NCBI GenBank assembly: GCA_937907395.1
Contig: CALCII010000013.1
Location: 434,001 to 498,000 of the forward strand
DNA length: 64,000 nt
Reading direction: 5' to 3'
From: an uncultured Chitinophagaceae bacterium
Lineage (GTDB): Bacteria > Bacteroidota > Bacteroidia > Chitinophagales > Chitinophagaceae
Shown: piece after piece, positions 8,358-16,480 of the stretch
Numbering within the stretch: the stretch's first letter is position 1
How the letters are laid out: each line of letters starts with the position of its first letter
Position numbers and translations under genes: made by a program
The notes under the pieces: model-generated
Told to the model about the DNA's origin: nothing
Seen by the model: the letters and a program-made list of their open reading frames with translations, nothing else
Databases searched by the model: none

Positions 8358-9779
8358 ATGAGTAAAAGCCCATATCGCCAGGATAAAGATGAAATGCGGG
8401 AATTGCTGAGACAGTTCGAGAACCTGAAAAACGGCCGATCCCACTCTTTTTTAGAAGAAGAAAGCTTTGAAAGGCTCATCAATCACTTTGATGAGAAAGA
8501 AGATATGCCCCAGGCATTGCAGGCTGCCGAACTGGGGATTGAGATTTACCCTTATTCGGGGATGCTGCTTGTCAAAAAGGCCGATTTGCTGATTGCCACC
8601 CGCCAATATACGGCAGCAATGCATGCCCTGGAAAAGGCCGAGCTGCTGGACTCCAACGATATCAATTTGTTTATTTTAAAAACAGACGTTTTCCTGGCCC
8701 TTGACCAACAGGAGAAGGCAATTGAGCTTTTGCAGGAAGCGCTGGAAATGTTTTCAGGTGAAGAACGGATTGAACTGTTGTTTGAATTGGCAGATGTTTA
8801 CGATGATTATGAGCAATTTGACAAGGTTTTTGAATGTTTGAAACTGATCCTTGAAGATGAGCCTTTAAACGAAGAGGCACTTTATAAAATCTGTTTCTGG
8901 ACGGATTTTACCGGTCGAAATGAAGAGTCGATTCGGTTGCACATGAACATTATCAATGAGCATCCTTATTGTGAATTGGCATGGTTTAACCTGGGAGCGG
9001 CTTACCAGGGCCTGAAATTGTACGAAAAAGCCATTGATGCTTATATGTATTGCACAACAATCGACGAAAAATTCGATTACGCATACAGAAACATGGGAGA
9101 TGCATACATTAGGATGCGCAAGTACAAAGAAGCCGTGGAAATGCTGGAAAAAGTACTCGAACTCAGCCGGCCAGAAGAAGTTATTCATGAAGCAATCGGA
9201 TATTGTTTCGACAAAATGAAGCAATTTGCCCAGGCAAGGTTTCACTACCGGAAAGCCTCTCACATGACTCCGGAAGACAGTAAGCTCCATTATAAAATTG
9301 CCTGTACATACCTCAACGAAGGGCAGTACGAAGCTGCCGTTAAACAAATGCAGATCGCACTTAAAATGAATCGTCTGCACCCGGAATACAACCTGGCCAT
9401 GGGGATCGCATTGGTTGAATTAAAACAGTACCCCCAGGCTATTGAATACTTCTCCAATGTGATCAAAGCCAAACCCAAAAGCACAAAAGGATGGGGATCC
9501 ATGCTGGAATGTATGCTCAAAGCGGGAATGCTGGATCATGCAGATGAATATGCCCTGGCTGCATTTGAAGCCACAGGAGGTAAGCCTTTGTTTATTTTCT
9601 ACCGGGCAGCTATTTTCTTTGCACTGGGTAAAACCAAAGAAGCGGTCAATCAATTAGAATATGGGATGAGCATGGCTCCCCGGTTGATCAAAAAGTTGAT
9701 TGAACTCAATCCCCGTATTTTACAACATCCCCAGGTAGTGGATATAATTGCCAGGTATAAGCGATCCCGTTCTATTTAA
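8358..9779 (+). CDS. Cytoplasmic TPR-repeat protein
   Basis: A 473-residue protein with no signal peptide or membrane segment. About ten tetratricopeptide repeats run from about residue 50 to 440; typical units are NLGAAYQGLKLYEKAIDAY and NMGDAYIRMRKYKEAVEML. TPR arrays mediate protein-protein contacts, and no enzymatic domain is present. The C-terminal tail is short and basic (RYKRSRSI). Proteins of this type and length are widespread in Bacteroidota without a defined role. It stands as a single gene between a divergent small protein and the comA-like gene. Confidence 0.85.
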   Translation: MSKSPYRQDKDEMRELLRQFENLKNGRSHSFLEEESFERLINHFDEKEDMPQALQAAELGIEIYPYSGMLLVKKADLLIATRQYTAAMHALEKAELLDSNDINLFILKTDVFLALDQQEKAIELLQEALEMFSGEERIELLFELADVYDDYEQFDKVFECLKLILEDEPLNEEALYKICFWTDFTGRNEESIRLHMNIINEHPYCELAWFNLGAAYQGLKLYEKAIDAYMYCTTIDEKFDYAYRNMGDAYIRMRKYKEAVEMLEKVLELSRPEEVIHEAIGYCFDKMKQFAQARFHYRKASHMTPEDSKLHYKIACTYLNEGQYEAAVKQMQIALKMNRLHPEYNLAMGIALVELKQYPQAIEYFSNVIKAKPKSTKGWGSMLECMLKAGMLDHADEYALAAFEATGGKPLFIFYRAAIFFALGKTKEAVNQLEYGMSMAPRLIKKLIELNPRILQHPQVVDIIARYKRSRSI

Positions 9780-9814
9780 CCTGTGCTTAAGCGTTAGTTT
9801 CATTACAATAATAA

Positions 9815-9844
9815 TTGCAGTTCGTTGAGTCTTTAGTATTTTTG
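9815..9844 (+). promoter_or_regulatory. Promoter of the comA-like/aroE pair
   Basis: TTG at 9815-9817, a 19-base spacer and TATTTTTG at 9837-9844: an ideal Bacteroidota promoter. It ends 21 bases before the ATG at 9866. The TTG of the -33 box opens a false in-frame start. Confidence 0.7.
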
Positions 9845-9865
9845 CATCGCTCAAAAACGACGAAC

Positions 9866-10639
9866 ATGAACTTTAATTTATCCCAGATCCCGGATCGGAT
9901 TCAGAAGCCCAGAAAGAATGGTATTACAATGGTTATGGACAAAGGGCTTAGTGTTGAAGAAGCAAAGAACTTTTTGAGTATAGCAAAACCTCATGTGGAT
10001 ATTCTGAAATTGGGATTTGGTACTTCCTATGTTACTCCCAATCTCCGGGAAAAAATTGAAGTGTATAAGTCAAATGGTATTCCCGTTTATTTTGGAGGAA
10101 CCTTGTTTGAAGCTTTTCTGATTCGTAATCAGTTTGAGGATTATATTTCTGTTTGCCGTGATTATGGGATTGATTATATCGAAGTGAGTGATGGGTCAAT
10201 TACAATTCCTCACGCAGAAAAATGCGGGTATATTGAAAAGCTCACGAAATATGGAACCGTTTTAAGTGAAGTTGGTTCTAAAGACGCTGCCCACATTATT
10301 CCCCCGTATAAATGGATTGAGTTGATGCGTTCCGAACTCGATGCCGGCGCCACTTATGTGATTGCCGAAGCAAGGGAGGCCGGTAACGTAGGTATTTATC
10401 GTGGCAGTGGTGAGGTACGGGAAGGGTTGGTTCAGGAAATTCTTACCCAGATTCCCGAAGAACGGATTATATGGGAAGCCCCTCAAAAAGCACAACAGCT
10501 CTACTTTATTCAATTGATTGGATGTAATGTGAACCTTGGAAATATTGCACCATCTGAAATGCTTGCTCTTGAAGCTATGAGGATTGGGTTAAGGGGCGAC
10601 TCCTTTCATTTTTTCCTTGACAAAACAGACTCTAAATGA
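9866..10639 (+). CDS. comA: ComA-family phosphosulfolactate synthase
   Basis: A 257-residue TIM-barrel protein of the ComA family. In methanogens ComA joins sulfite and phosphoenolpyruvate to phosphosulfolactate, the first step to coenzyme M. Family features seen are the N-terminal GITMVMDKGLS segment, DILKLGFGTSYV, PVYFGGTLFEAF, YIEVSDGSITIP and GSKDA. ATG 9866 is chosen because the 17 codons before it run through the promoter. The stop overlaps the aroE start by ATGA, so the two genes are translationally coupled. A methanogenic role is excluded here; supply of a C3 sulfonate, for example for sulfonolipids, is an inference. Plant HSA32 proteins are also in this family and lack a known activity, so function is uncertain. 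Confidence 0.8.
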   Translation: MNFNLSQIPDRIQKPRKNGITMVMDKGLSVEEAKNFLSIAKPHVDILKLGFGTSYVTPNLREKIEVYKSNGIPVYFGGTLFEAFLIRNQFEDYISVCRDYGIDYIEVSDGSITIPHAEKCGYIEKLTKYGTVLSEVGSKDAAHIIPPYKWIELMRSELDAGATYVIAEAREAGNVGIYRGSGEVREGLVQEILTQIPEERIIWEAPQKAQQLYFIQLIGCNVNLGNIAPSEMLALEAMRIGLRGDSFHFFLDKTDSK

Positions 10640-11373
10640 GAGTATTCGGATTGATCGGGTATCCTCTTTCTCATTCTTTTTCAAAAAAGTATTTTTCAGA
10701 AAAGTTTGGGAGAGAAGGGATAACTGATTGCGAATACGAACTTTTTCCTATTGAATCGATTCAGTCTTTTCCGCTTTTATTGAAGAATCAACCTCAGATC
10801 AAAGGACTGAATGTCACGATCCCCTACAAAGAATCCGTGATCCCTTACCTCACACAATTGAGTACGGCTGTCCAGGACATCAAAGCCTGTAATTGTATAA
10901 AAATCAGCGCAGGGGCTTTGATCGGCTATAATACAGATGTAATCGGCTTTGAAAGGAGTCTTAAACCACTTTTGAAACCTTCACATAAAAAAGCATTGAT
11001 TCTGGGAACAGGCGGGGCCGCCAAAGCAGTATCCTGGGTATTAAAGCAATTAGACATTGATTATCAGCTTGTTTCAAGAAATGTAGGTGAAAATGTAATC
11101 ACGTACGAACAACTTACTCCTGAAGTTTTTCTCCAGTTTTCATTAATTATCAATACTACGCCTGTTGGAATGCAACCGAATGTCGGTCAGTTTCCATCTT
11201 TGCCGTATGAACTGATAAATCAGGATTTTCTTTGTTATGACCTGATTTATAACCCGTTAAAAACCGAATTTCTGCGGATTGCCGTAGAAAAAGGTGCTGT
11301 AATCAAAAATGGGCTGGAAATGCTTGAAATTCAGGCAGAGGAAAGCTGGAAGATTTGGAATGCAGGCGGCTGA
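10636..11373 (+). CDS. aroE: Shikimate dehydrogenase
   Basis: Reduces 3-dehydroshikimate to shikimate with NADPH in aromatic amino acid synthesis. The 245-residue protein has the substrate-binding IGYPLSHSFS (5-14), the catalytic Lys in LNVTIPYKE, the NTDVIGF motif, the Rossmann site GTGGAAKAV, and NTTPVGM; the C-terminal GLEMLEIQAEESWKIW closes the fold. The length is at the short end of the family but complete. It overlaps the comA-like gene by four bases. Confidence 0.95.
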   Translation: MRVFGLIGYPLSHSFSKKYFSEKFGREGITDCEYELFPIESIQSFPLLLKNQPQIKGLNVTIPYKESVIPYLTQLSTAVQDIKACNCIKISAGALIGYNTDVIGFERSLKPLLKPSHKKALILGTGGAAKAVSWVLKQLDIDYQLVSRNVGENVITYEQLTPEVFLQFSLIINTTPVGMQPNVGQFPSLPYELINQDFLCYDLIYNPLKTEFLRIAVEKGAVIKNGLEMLEIQAEESWKIWNAGG

Positions 11374-11418
11374 AAGATTCAAAAAATAACTAATATTAAC
11401 TGCCTTTATTATTAATAG

Positions 11419-12246
11419 ATGCGAATCAGGATCATATATCTCATTTTATGTGTCCTCTCAAGTGCTTTGGCTAAAGCGCAGGGAGAGGATGCAGATGAGC
11501 TGTTCCGTAAAGCATCTGCTCTTAAAAAGGAGTCGAAATGTAGAGAGGCTATCCCTTTATTAAAAAAAGCAGTAGCTCTCAAACCCTTTTTCCCCGAAGC
11601 ATTTTATGAAATGGGCTGGTGTTATAACGAACTTCAGCAATACACCGAAGCTATCCCTGTTTTGCAAAAAGGATTAACACAAAGTCCCGATAACATGCTC
11701 ATTGTGTACGAAATCGGGCTCGCAAAGCAACACACCGGACAGTTTAATGAGGCGTTATCCTATTTTAATACAGTACTTCAGAAAACGCCGGCTTTTGCAC
11801 AGGCTTATATAGCAAGGGGCGATTTATACCGGGAGCATTTTGAAAAACCCCAGGATGCTGTTAAGGATTACCTCAAAGCAATTGAAACCGACACGGCCTC
11901 TCCCAAAGCACATTACTGGGCCGGTTGGTGTTATAACGATCTCGGCTTTTACGAAAAAGCTGTTTTATTATTAAAGAAGGCTGTTATATTTGATGCAGAG
12001 AATCATCTCACCTGGACCGAACTTGGGTTTTCATTTTATTCATTGCAACAATATGATCTGGCTTTACAACAACTGCTAAAAGCGAATGAAATAAAGCCTA
12101 AGTTTGAAATGACCGTTTATTATCTGGGGTTGTGCTATGTAAAAAAATCAATGAAAGTTGACGCCGTAAAAAAATATAATGAATTAGTGATGATGGGTAG
12201 CGAATTTGCAATTAATCTACTTGCTGAAATAAAAAACATGAAGTAG
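11419..12246 (+). CDS. Secreted TPR-repeat protein
   Basis: A 275-residue protein with a signal peptide (LILCVLSSALAKAQ, about 7-20) followed by six or seven tetratricopeptide repeats to the end, for example AFYEMGWCYNELQQYTEAI and AHYWAGWCYNDLGFYEKAV. It is probably a periplasmic scaffold; no partner can be named. It begins 45 bases after aroE with no clear promoter between, so it may be part of that transcript. Confidence 0.8.
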   Translation: MRIRIIYLILCVLSSALAKAQGEDADELFRKASALKKESKCREAIPLLKKAVALKPFFPEAFYEMGWCYNELQQYTEAIPVLQKGLTQSPDNMLIVYEIGLAKQHTGQFNEALSYFNTVLQKTPAFAQAYIARGDLYREHFEKPQDAVKDYLKAIETDTASPKAHYWAGWCYNDLGFYEKAVLLLKKAVIFDAENHLTWTELGFSFYSLQQYDLALQQLLKANEIKPKFEMTVYYLGLCYVKKSMKVDAVKKYNELVMMGSEFAINLLAEIKNMK

Positions 12247-12308
12247 TACTACCTGTTGATAATTGATAGCACCTTATGTAGACAAATTGATAACTTAATG
12301 TAACGATT

Positions 12309-13205
12309 ATGAAGTTCTCTTTTAAGCCTGTAAATCTTATTATTCTTATCAGCTCTGTTTTGTTGTTCTCTTCCTGTGCTGTTATGAAAGCAAGGAAAGA
12401 ATTAAAACAGCAATTGCGGACCGATATGCAGGAACAACAGTCAACTATTAAAAGAATTGAAAGCCTTGACAGTTCAAGATTAGCCAAATTTGAAAAGGGT
12501 GAGCTGGATGATCAATCAAACCAACAAATTGGCTGGTATAATGATTCGGTTAAGAATGTGGCGATGAAACATTACATGGAAGACCGGATTATTCTTTCTA
12601 AGCGCATCAAACATAAAGCTCTAGATTCATTAGTATTACGCATAATTAAGATTAAAGAACAGGCAAAGGGGAACCTGGATAACCTGTCTTTCATTGATAA
12701 TTTATTATCTACAAATACTTTTACACGGTTGAATACTGCCAGTGTTTTTGGTCCCGGGCAGTTTATCATTGATCTTGCTGAAAACCCAGCAGGTGCAGAT
12801 CCTTTGAAACTGGCCGTAAGTGATATGCTTTCTTTTGTTTCTAAGTTCCCCAATAGAAAATTAAACGGAACATTTGTTGTATTAGGTTATGCCGATGCAC
12901 AACAAATTGCACAAGGGTCTTCATTAGATAGTTTATTGAGAGAAAGTCTGGGGAAATTCGGAACATGGGTTAATGCAGATCTGAACAGAGAGTTATCAAG
13001 ATTGCGTGCAGGCTCTGTAACGTCTGTTATCAAAATATTTTTAGGTGAGCAAATGAAGAATAAGCAGATGGGCGACCTGAAGATTGATTATTTGCCACAA
13101 GGAAGAGGGGAGGAATTCCCGAATCCTAGAATTAAGGATTACAAGGAGAATGATGAGCGTAGAAGAGTAGTGTTGGTCTACTGGAGTGTGTTCCCGGAAT
13201 TATAA
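12309..13205 (+). CDS. Lipoprotein with degenerate OmpA-like C-terminal domain
   Basis: A 298-residue protein with a lipoprotein signal (LLFSSC, Cys about 23) and a helical, charged region (about 28-125). The C-terminal part reads like an OmpA/peptidoglycan-binding domain: a GYAD motif near 195, LNRELSRLRAGSV near 230-242, and a closing DERRRVVLVYWS near 283-294. Compared with the canonical GHxD...LSxRRAxxV...NRRV pattern it is altered, so peptidoglycan binding is likely but not certain. It follows the TPR gene by 62 bases and converges with the thioesterase gene. Confidence 0.65.
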   Translation: MKFSFKPVNLIILISSVLLFSSCAVMKARKELKQQLRTDMQEQQSTIKRIESLDSSRLAKFEKGELDDQSNQQIGWYNDSVKNVAMKHYMEDRIILSKRIKHKALDSLVLRIIKIKEQAKGNLDNLSFIDNLLSTNTFTRLNTASVFGPGQFIIDLAENPAGADPLKLAVSDMLSFVSKFPNRKLNGTFVVLGYADAQQIAQGSSLDSLLRESLGKFGTWVNADLNRELSRLRAGSVTSVIKIFLGEQMKNKQMGDLKIDYLPQGRGEEFPNPRIKDYKENDERRRVVLVYWSVFPEL

Positions 13206-13216
13206 TTTTCTCTTCA

Positions 13217-13651
13217 TTATTTAATTTCAAATTTTTCTTTAATAGCTGCAGGAACTGCGGCTATTTTTTTAAGTTCATAGTTATAGCAAATCATTCCTGT
13301 TTTAGCAAGCGCTGCTATCACTGCCTTGTCTTTTTCTTTCTTAATGATTTTGTAGAAAATATCAAATCCAACAGCAGATAAGTTAGAAACGCCGATATGT
13401 ACTTCTATCACATTGCCATAAAATAATTCTTTTTTGAATTCAATACCTGCGTCTGACATGATCAGGCCCACACCTCCGCAATTCATTTCAGTGTATCCAT
13501 ATTGCCCTAAAAACTGCATCCTGGCTTCATGAACAATGGAAAGTATAGAATCATTGCCAACATGGTTTCCATAATTAATATCGGATATACGTATCGGGAT
13601 GGTTGTTACAAAAGGGTAGGTTGGGGCTCCCTCAATTTTGATTCGTGCCAT
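13217..13651 (-). CDS. Acyl-CoA thioesterase, hotdog fold (4HBT-like)
   Basis: A 144-residue single-domain protein with the hotdog pattern of the 4-hydroxybenzoyl-CoA thioesterase/YbgC group. The RISDINYGNHVGND segment near residues 21-34 carries the catalytic-type Asp, then EARMQFL in the central helix, and later strands follow. It would hydrolyse an acyl-CoA; the substrate is unknown. It is the last gene of a minus-strand series, 38 bases after the repeat-containing membrane protein, and may share that transcript. Confidence 0.8.
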   Translation of the reverse strand: MARIKIEGAPTYPFVTTIPIRISDINYGNHVGNDSILSIVHEARMQFLGQYGYTEMNCGGVGLIMSDAGIEFKKELFYGNVIEVHIGVSNLSAVGFDIFYKIIKKEKDKAVIAALAKTGMICYNYELKKIAAVPAAIKEKFEIK

Positions 13652-13689
13652 GAACTGTTTTCAGGAAAGTTACAACAAGAGCAGGAAAC

Positions 13690-14769
13690 TTATTTCTCTG
13701 TAATATTAATGATTTCCCTTGCATCCAAAATACCTGAAATCTGAGAAGTGGCTATTTTGTGTTGCCAGCTTTTGATCTGGTTGTCACAATTTTTTGATTC
13801 AAGAGCAGTAACAGCATCAACTGGTAATTCACTATTGTTCTGAGCGCATTTCATTTGAGTTAATTTCTTGGAAACCCGGATTAAATCGCCATCATCATTT
13901 ATCACAATCAGGTAATTGTCTTCATCAAAATTATTCGTGCTTGTGGTTTGCTTGTTTTTTTTATGATGAAGATCAACAGCTTCAATTGTATTTACCTGGG
14001 TGTGTAATTGAATTGTAGCTGCAATAAGTGGTGCAGCCGGTTGTGTTTTTGTTTTCTTGCTAACGGTATTTTGAACAAACGCTACATTCTTTTCGGGTTT
14101 CCTTTCGGTTTCTGCGTTGTTTGAAGACGGATTAATTTCCGGTAATGGCGTTTCCTTGTTAATTGCTATGGTTGAATTCGTTGATGTAGTAAAGAGGATA
14201 TTGTATCCGCCCCAGAATAAAATCCCGGTAATAATAGCTGCGGCTGACAGTTTATAGTAGGCGGAATAGTTCCTTTTAATAGAAATTACCGGCTGTGATT
14301 GCTTGCCATCAAGAGCCGATTCAATATTGCTCCAGATCGCCGCCGGAACATCCTCTTCTGCAGGTTGAAGTTTTTCAGCTACTAATTTATCTGTTTCGAT
14401 GAATGCCAGTTCATCTTCAATACGTGGCCACACAGTTTCAGGAATTCCTTCTGCAATTGAATTGACTTTGTCTGAAAATTCAAGGTCATTTAATTTTTGC
14501 TCAATTGCATCCCATGAAGTAACAGGAGCGGTTTCCTCCAGGTTGCTAACTTTAATTTGAAGGGGCCTGTCGGCCTCCATAATTGTTAATTCAGATTGGA
14601 TGTTTTCCCAAGCCTGAACCGGGGCTTCTTCTTCAAAAAGGTCGATTTTGGTTTTGAAAGCCAGGTCTTCATTTACTTGGGGCAATTGCATATCGATCCG
14701 ATCCCATACCGTTGAAGGAGGGGCTTCTTCAGCACTTAAAAGAAGTTGTTTCAGAATCTGATCAGACAT
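13690..14769 (-). CDS. Sigma-linked membrane protein with five Trp repeats (putative anti-sigma factor)
   Basis: A 359-residue protein encoded 3 bases after the ECF sigma gene. Its first 155 residues are five copies of a 28-32-residue unit (AP...W..I...L) with Trp at 22, 54, 86, 114 and 146. One membrane segment follows at about 172-194, then a Thr/Lys/Asn-rich periplasmic region and a C-terminal domain with a few Cys. Position and topology (cytoplasmic N terminus, single membrane pass) fit an anti-sigma factor, but no zinc-binding HxxxCxxC motif is present. Anti-sigma function is inferred from context. Confidence 0.65.
   Translation of the reverse strand: MSDQILKQLLLSAEEAPPSTVWDRIDMQLPQVNEDLAFKTKIDLFEEEAPVQAWENIQSELTIMEADRPLQIKVSNLEETAPVTSWDAIEQKLNDLEFSDKVNSIAEGIPETVWPRIEDELAFIETDKLVAEKLQPAEEDVPAAIWSNIESALDGKQSQPVISIKRNYSAYYKLSAAAIITGILFWGGYNILFTTSTNSTIAINKETPLPEINPSSNNAETERKPEKNVAFVQNTVSKKTKTQPAAPLIAATIQLHTQVNTIEAVDLHHKKNKQTTSTNNFDEDNYLIVINDDGDLIRVSKKLTQMKCAQNNSELPVDAVTALESKNCDNQIKSWQHKIATSQISGILDAREIINITEK
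14305..14748 (-). repeat. Five tandem 28-32-codon repeats in the sigma-linked membrane protein
   Basis: Protein-level repeats with the pattern AP-x3-W-x2-I-x3-L. Trp-to-Trp spacing is 32, 32, 28 and 32 residues. Unit cores are STVWDRIDMQL, VQAWENIQSEL, VTSWDAIEQKL, ETVWPRIEDEL and AAIWSNIESAL. DNA identity is low, so the duplication is old. Confidence 0.8.
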
Positions 14770-14772
14770 ACG

Positions 14773-15315
14773 TTATTGCCGTAAGGCTTTAATTTTTTCC
14801 TGTAATATCACCCTTGCCCGGGCCAATTGAGATTTACTGGTGCCTTCGCTGATATTCATAATATCGGCAATCTCTTTATGGCTATACCCTTCCACCACAT
14901 ATAAGTTAAATACAGTCCGGTATCCGGGCGATAATTCTTTAATAATTCTAAGCAGGTCTTTCTGGTTCAGGTTATCAATGGGGGTAGGGGCTTTTACTTC
15001 AATATTTTCTTCTTTTTCAGAAATCGAAATGTCCAGCTTCTTTTTTCTCAATTGTTCTATGGCAGTATTTACAAAAATCCGGCGCATCCAGCCCTCAAAA
15101 GATCCATCTCCTCTGAAACGGTCCAGGTTTTTGAAAATTTTAATAAAGCCATCCTGTAAAATATCCTGTGCATCTTCACTTTTGCTCATATATCGCAGAC
15201 ATACAGCATACATTTTAGATGCGTATTGATCGTAAAGCTCTTTTTGTGCTTTACGTTCCCCCTCCAGGCACCTCCTTATTAAGTCGTTTTCACCCATAGA
15301 ATGGTTGCTTATCAT
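14773..15315 (-). CDS. RNA polymerase ECF-type sigma factor
   Basis: A 180-residue sigma-70 family factor. Region 2 covers about residues 24-90 (LYDQYASKMYAVCLRYM, then DAQDILQDGFIKIFKNL and FEGWMRRIFVNTAIEQLRK). Region 4 covers about 125-175 (YRTVFNLYVVEGYSHKEIA, helix-turn-helix, GTSKSQLARAR). It would direct RNA polymerase to a small regulon. The start at 15315 leaves a 3-base gap after rdgB; ATG 15297 is an alternative. The next gene, 3 bases on, is the likely membrane-bound regulator. Confidence 0.93.
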   Translation of the reverse strand: MISNHSMGENDLIRRCLEGERKAQKELYDQYASKMYAVCLRYMSKSEDAQDILQDGFIKIFKNLDRFRGDGSFEGWMRRIFVNTAIEQLRKKKLDISISEKEENIEVKAPTPIDNLNQKDLLRIIKELSPGYRTVFNLYVVEGYSHKEIADIMNISEGTSKSQLARARVILQEKIKALRQ

Positions 15316-15318
15316 CAG

Positions 15319-15915
15319 TTACTGTGATTGGTCTATTTGAGTTAAAAATTGAATCATTGATGATAAGGCTTTTTTGCGATGGCTTAGTTGGTTCTTTTCG
15401 TCCAGAGTCATCTGTGCAAATGTACGGTTACTGCCGTCAGGTTGGAACACCGGGTCGTAACCAAAACCATCATTTCCCGTGGGTGTATGTATGATTGTTC
15501 CTGTACAAATGCCCTCAAATTGATATTCTTTCCCCTTCAGAATCAATGTGATAACAGTTCTGAAACGGGCTTTTCTATCTTTTTTATCTGCAAGGAGGTT
15601 TAATAATTTTTCAATATTTCGTTCATCACTTTTAGGTTCGCCTGCAAAACGGGCACTCAGTACGCCGGGGGCACCGTTTAAAATTTCAACCTCTAGTCCC
15701 GTGTCTTCTGCAAAGCAGTCGGCAGAAAGTGCTTTAAATAAAGTACGTGCTTTGTGACGGGAATTTTCTTCCAGTGTGGCGAAAGGTTCGGGGATATCTG
15801 TAACATAACCGGCACTTTTCATCGTCTGAATGTGAAAACCACCGGGCAGCATTCGTTCAATTTCTTTTGCCTTGTGCTCATTAGCCGAGGCGAAAATGAA
15901 TGATTTTGTACTCAT
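15319..15915 (-). CDS. rdgB: dITP/XTP pyrophosphatase
   Basis: Hydrolyses non-canonical purine nucleotides (dITP, ITP, XTP) to monophosphates and so keeps them out of DNA. The 198-residue protein shows the family motifs in order: FASANEHKAKEI (7-18), EENSRHKA, AEDTGLEVEILNGAPGV, ARFAG, GNDGFGYDPVF and SHRKKA. Its start overlaps the stop of the upstream gene by four bases (ATGA). Confidence 0.95.
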   Translation of the reverse strand: MSTKSFIFASANEHKAKEIERMLPGGFHIQTMKSAGYVTDIPEPFATLEENSRHKARTLFKALSADCFAEDTGLEVEILNGAPGVLSARFAGEPKSDERNIEKLLNLLADKKDRKARFRTVITLILKGKEYQFEGICTGTIIHTPTGNDGFGYDPVFQPDGSNRTFAQMTLDEKNQLSHRKKALSSMIQFLTQIDQSQ

Positions 15916-16412
15916 AAGCCCAAAATTTCTTTTAATCCGATCCAGAGTTTTGATTTTTTTGATTTGTCGTCACGAACTTCTTCGAGTGTCCCGGTAGAAA
16001 GATAAAATATATGGTTGTATTTACTTACCCTGTAATATTCATTCGTAAAGCCATCCAATTGTTTATTTAATCCGGAAGCAATGATAATTTCCGGTTGAAA
16101 TTGCGTAATCAGTGCTGTCGTTGTTGTGTTAGATTCATTGAGGTTCACCAGTGCAATATCTTCAATATTCAATTTGCATGCTTCCAGTACTTGTGTTAAA
16201 AATTGAAAATCAGCATCACTCAGAAACGGGTGAGATGCAGTATCTACCAGCCATAAAAAGTGTTTTCTGTTTTTTCCTTTATATGGGATTTCAATAGTAG
16301 TCTCCGGAATGGCGATAGCAGGGGTGCTTTCTGTTTTCCCGTCCGATACGAGTTGATTTCTGTATAAATCAGCAAGTTGAGCGCCGGAAAGTTGTATATG
16401 ATTTAAATCCAT
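15912..16412 (-). CDS. Uncharacterised protein resembling DNA polymerase III psi subunit (HolD)
   Basis: A 166-residue cytoplasmic protein, first gene of the rdgB-sigma operon and overlapping rdgB by 4 bases. No confident family. By eye it follows the layout of HolD: an N-terminal segment (AIAIPETTIEIP, about 32-43), a strand (FLWLVDTASHPFLSD), a helix and second strand (FLTQVLEACKLNIEDIALVNLN), an IIIASGL strand, and a C-terminal TLEEVRDDKSKKSKLWIGLK. The last part parallels the tLxxLrxnPxxKraLWxxi end of psi. The match is a pattern, not an alignment score; a uracil-DNA-glycosylase-like fold of other function is equally possible. Confidence 0.5.
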   Translation of the reverse strand: MDLNHIQLSGAQLADLYRNQLVSDGKTESTPAIAIPETTIEIPYKGKNRKHFLWLVDTASHPFLSDADFQFLTQVLEACKLNIEDIALVNLNESNTTTTALITQFQPEIIIASGLNKQLDGFTNEYYRVSKYNHIFYLSTGTLEEVRDDKSKKSKLWIGLKEILGL

Positions 16413-16480
16413 ATAATTGGTGATCGATGCTTTAAAATGAATGCCTGCTTTTTCGTTTCTTTGTAAAAATATTACAAGTT

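Noticed and set aside
8865..9380. A 171-codon open frame antisense to the TPR gene
   Set aside because: Cys/His/Phe-rich composition typical of an antisense frame of TPR codons.
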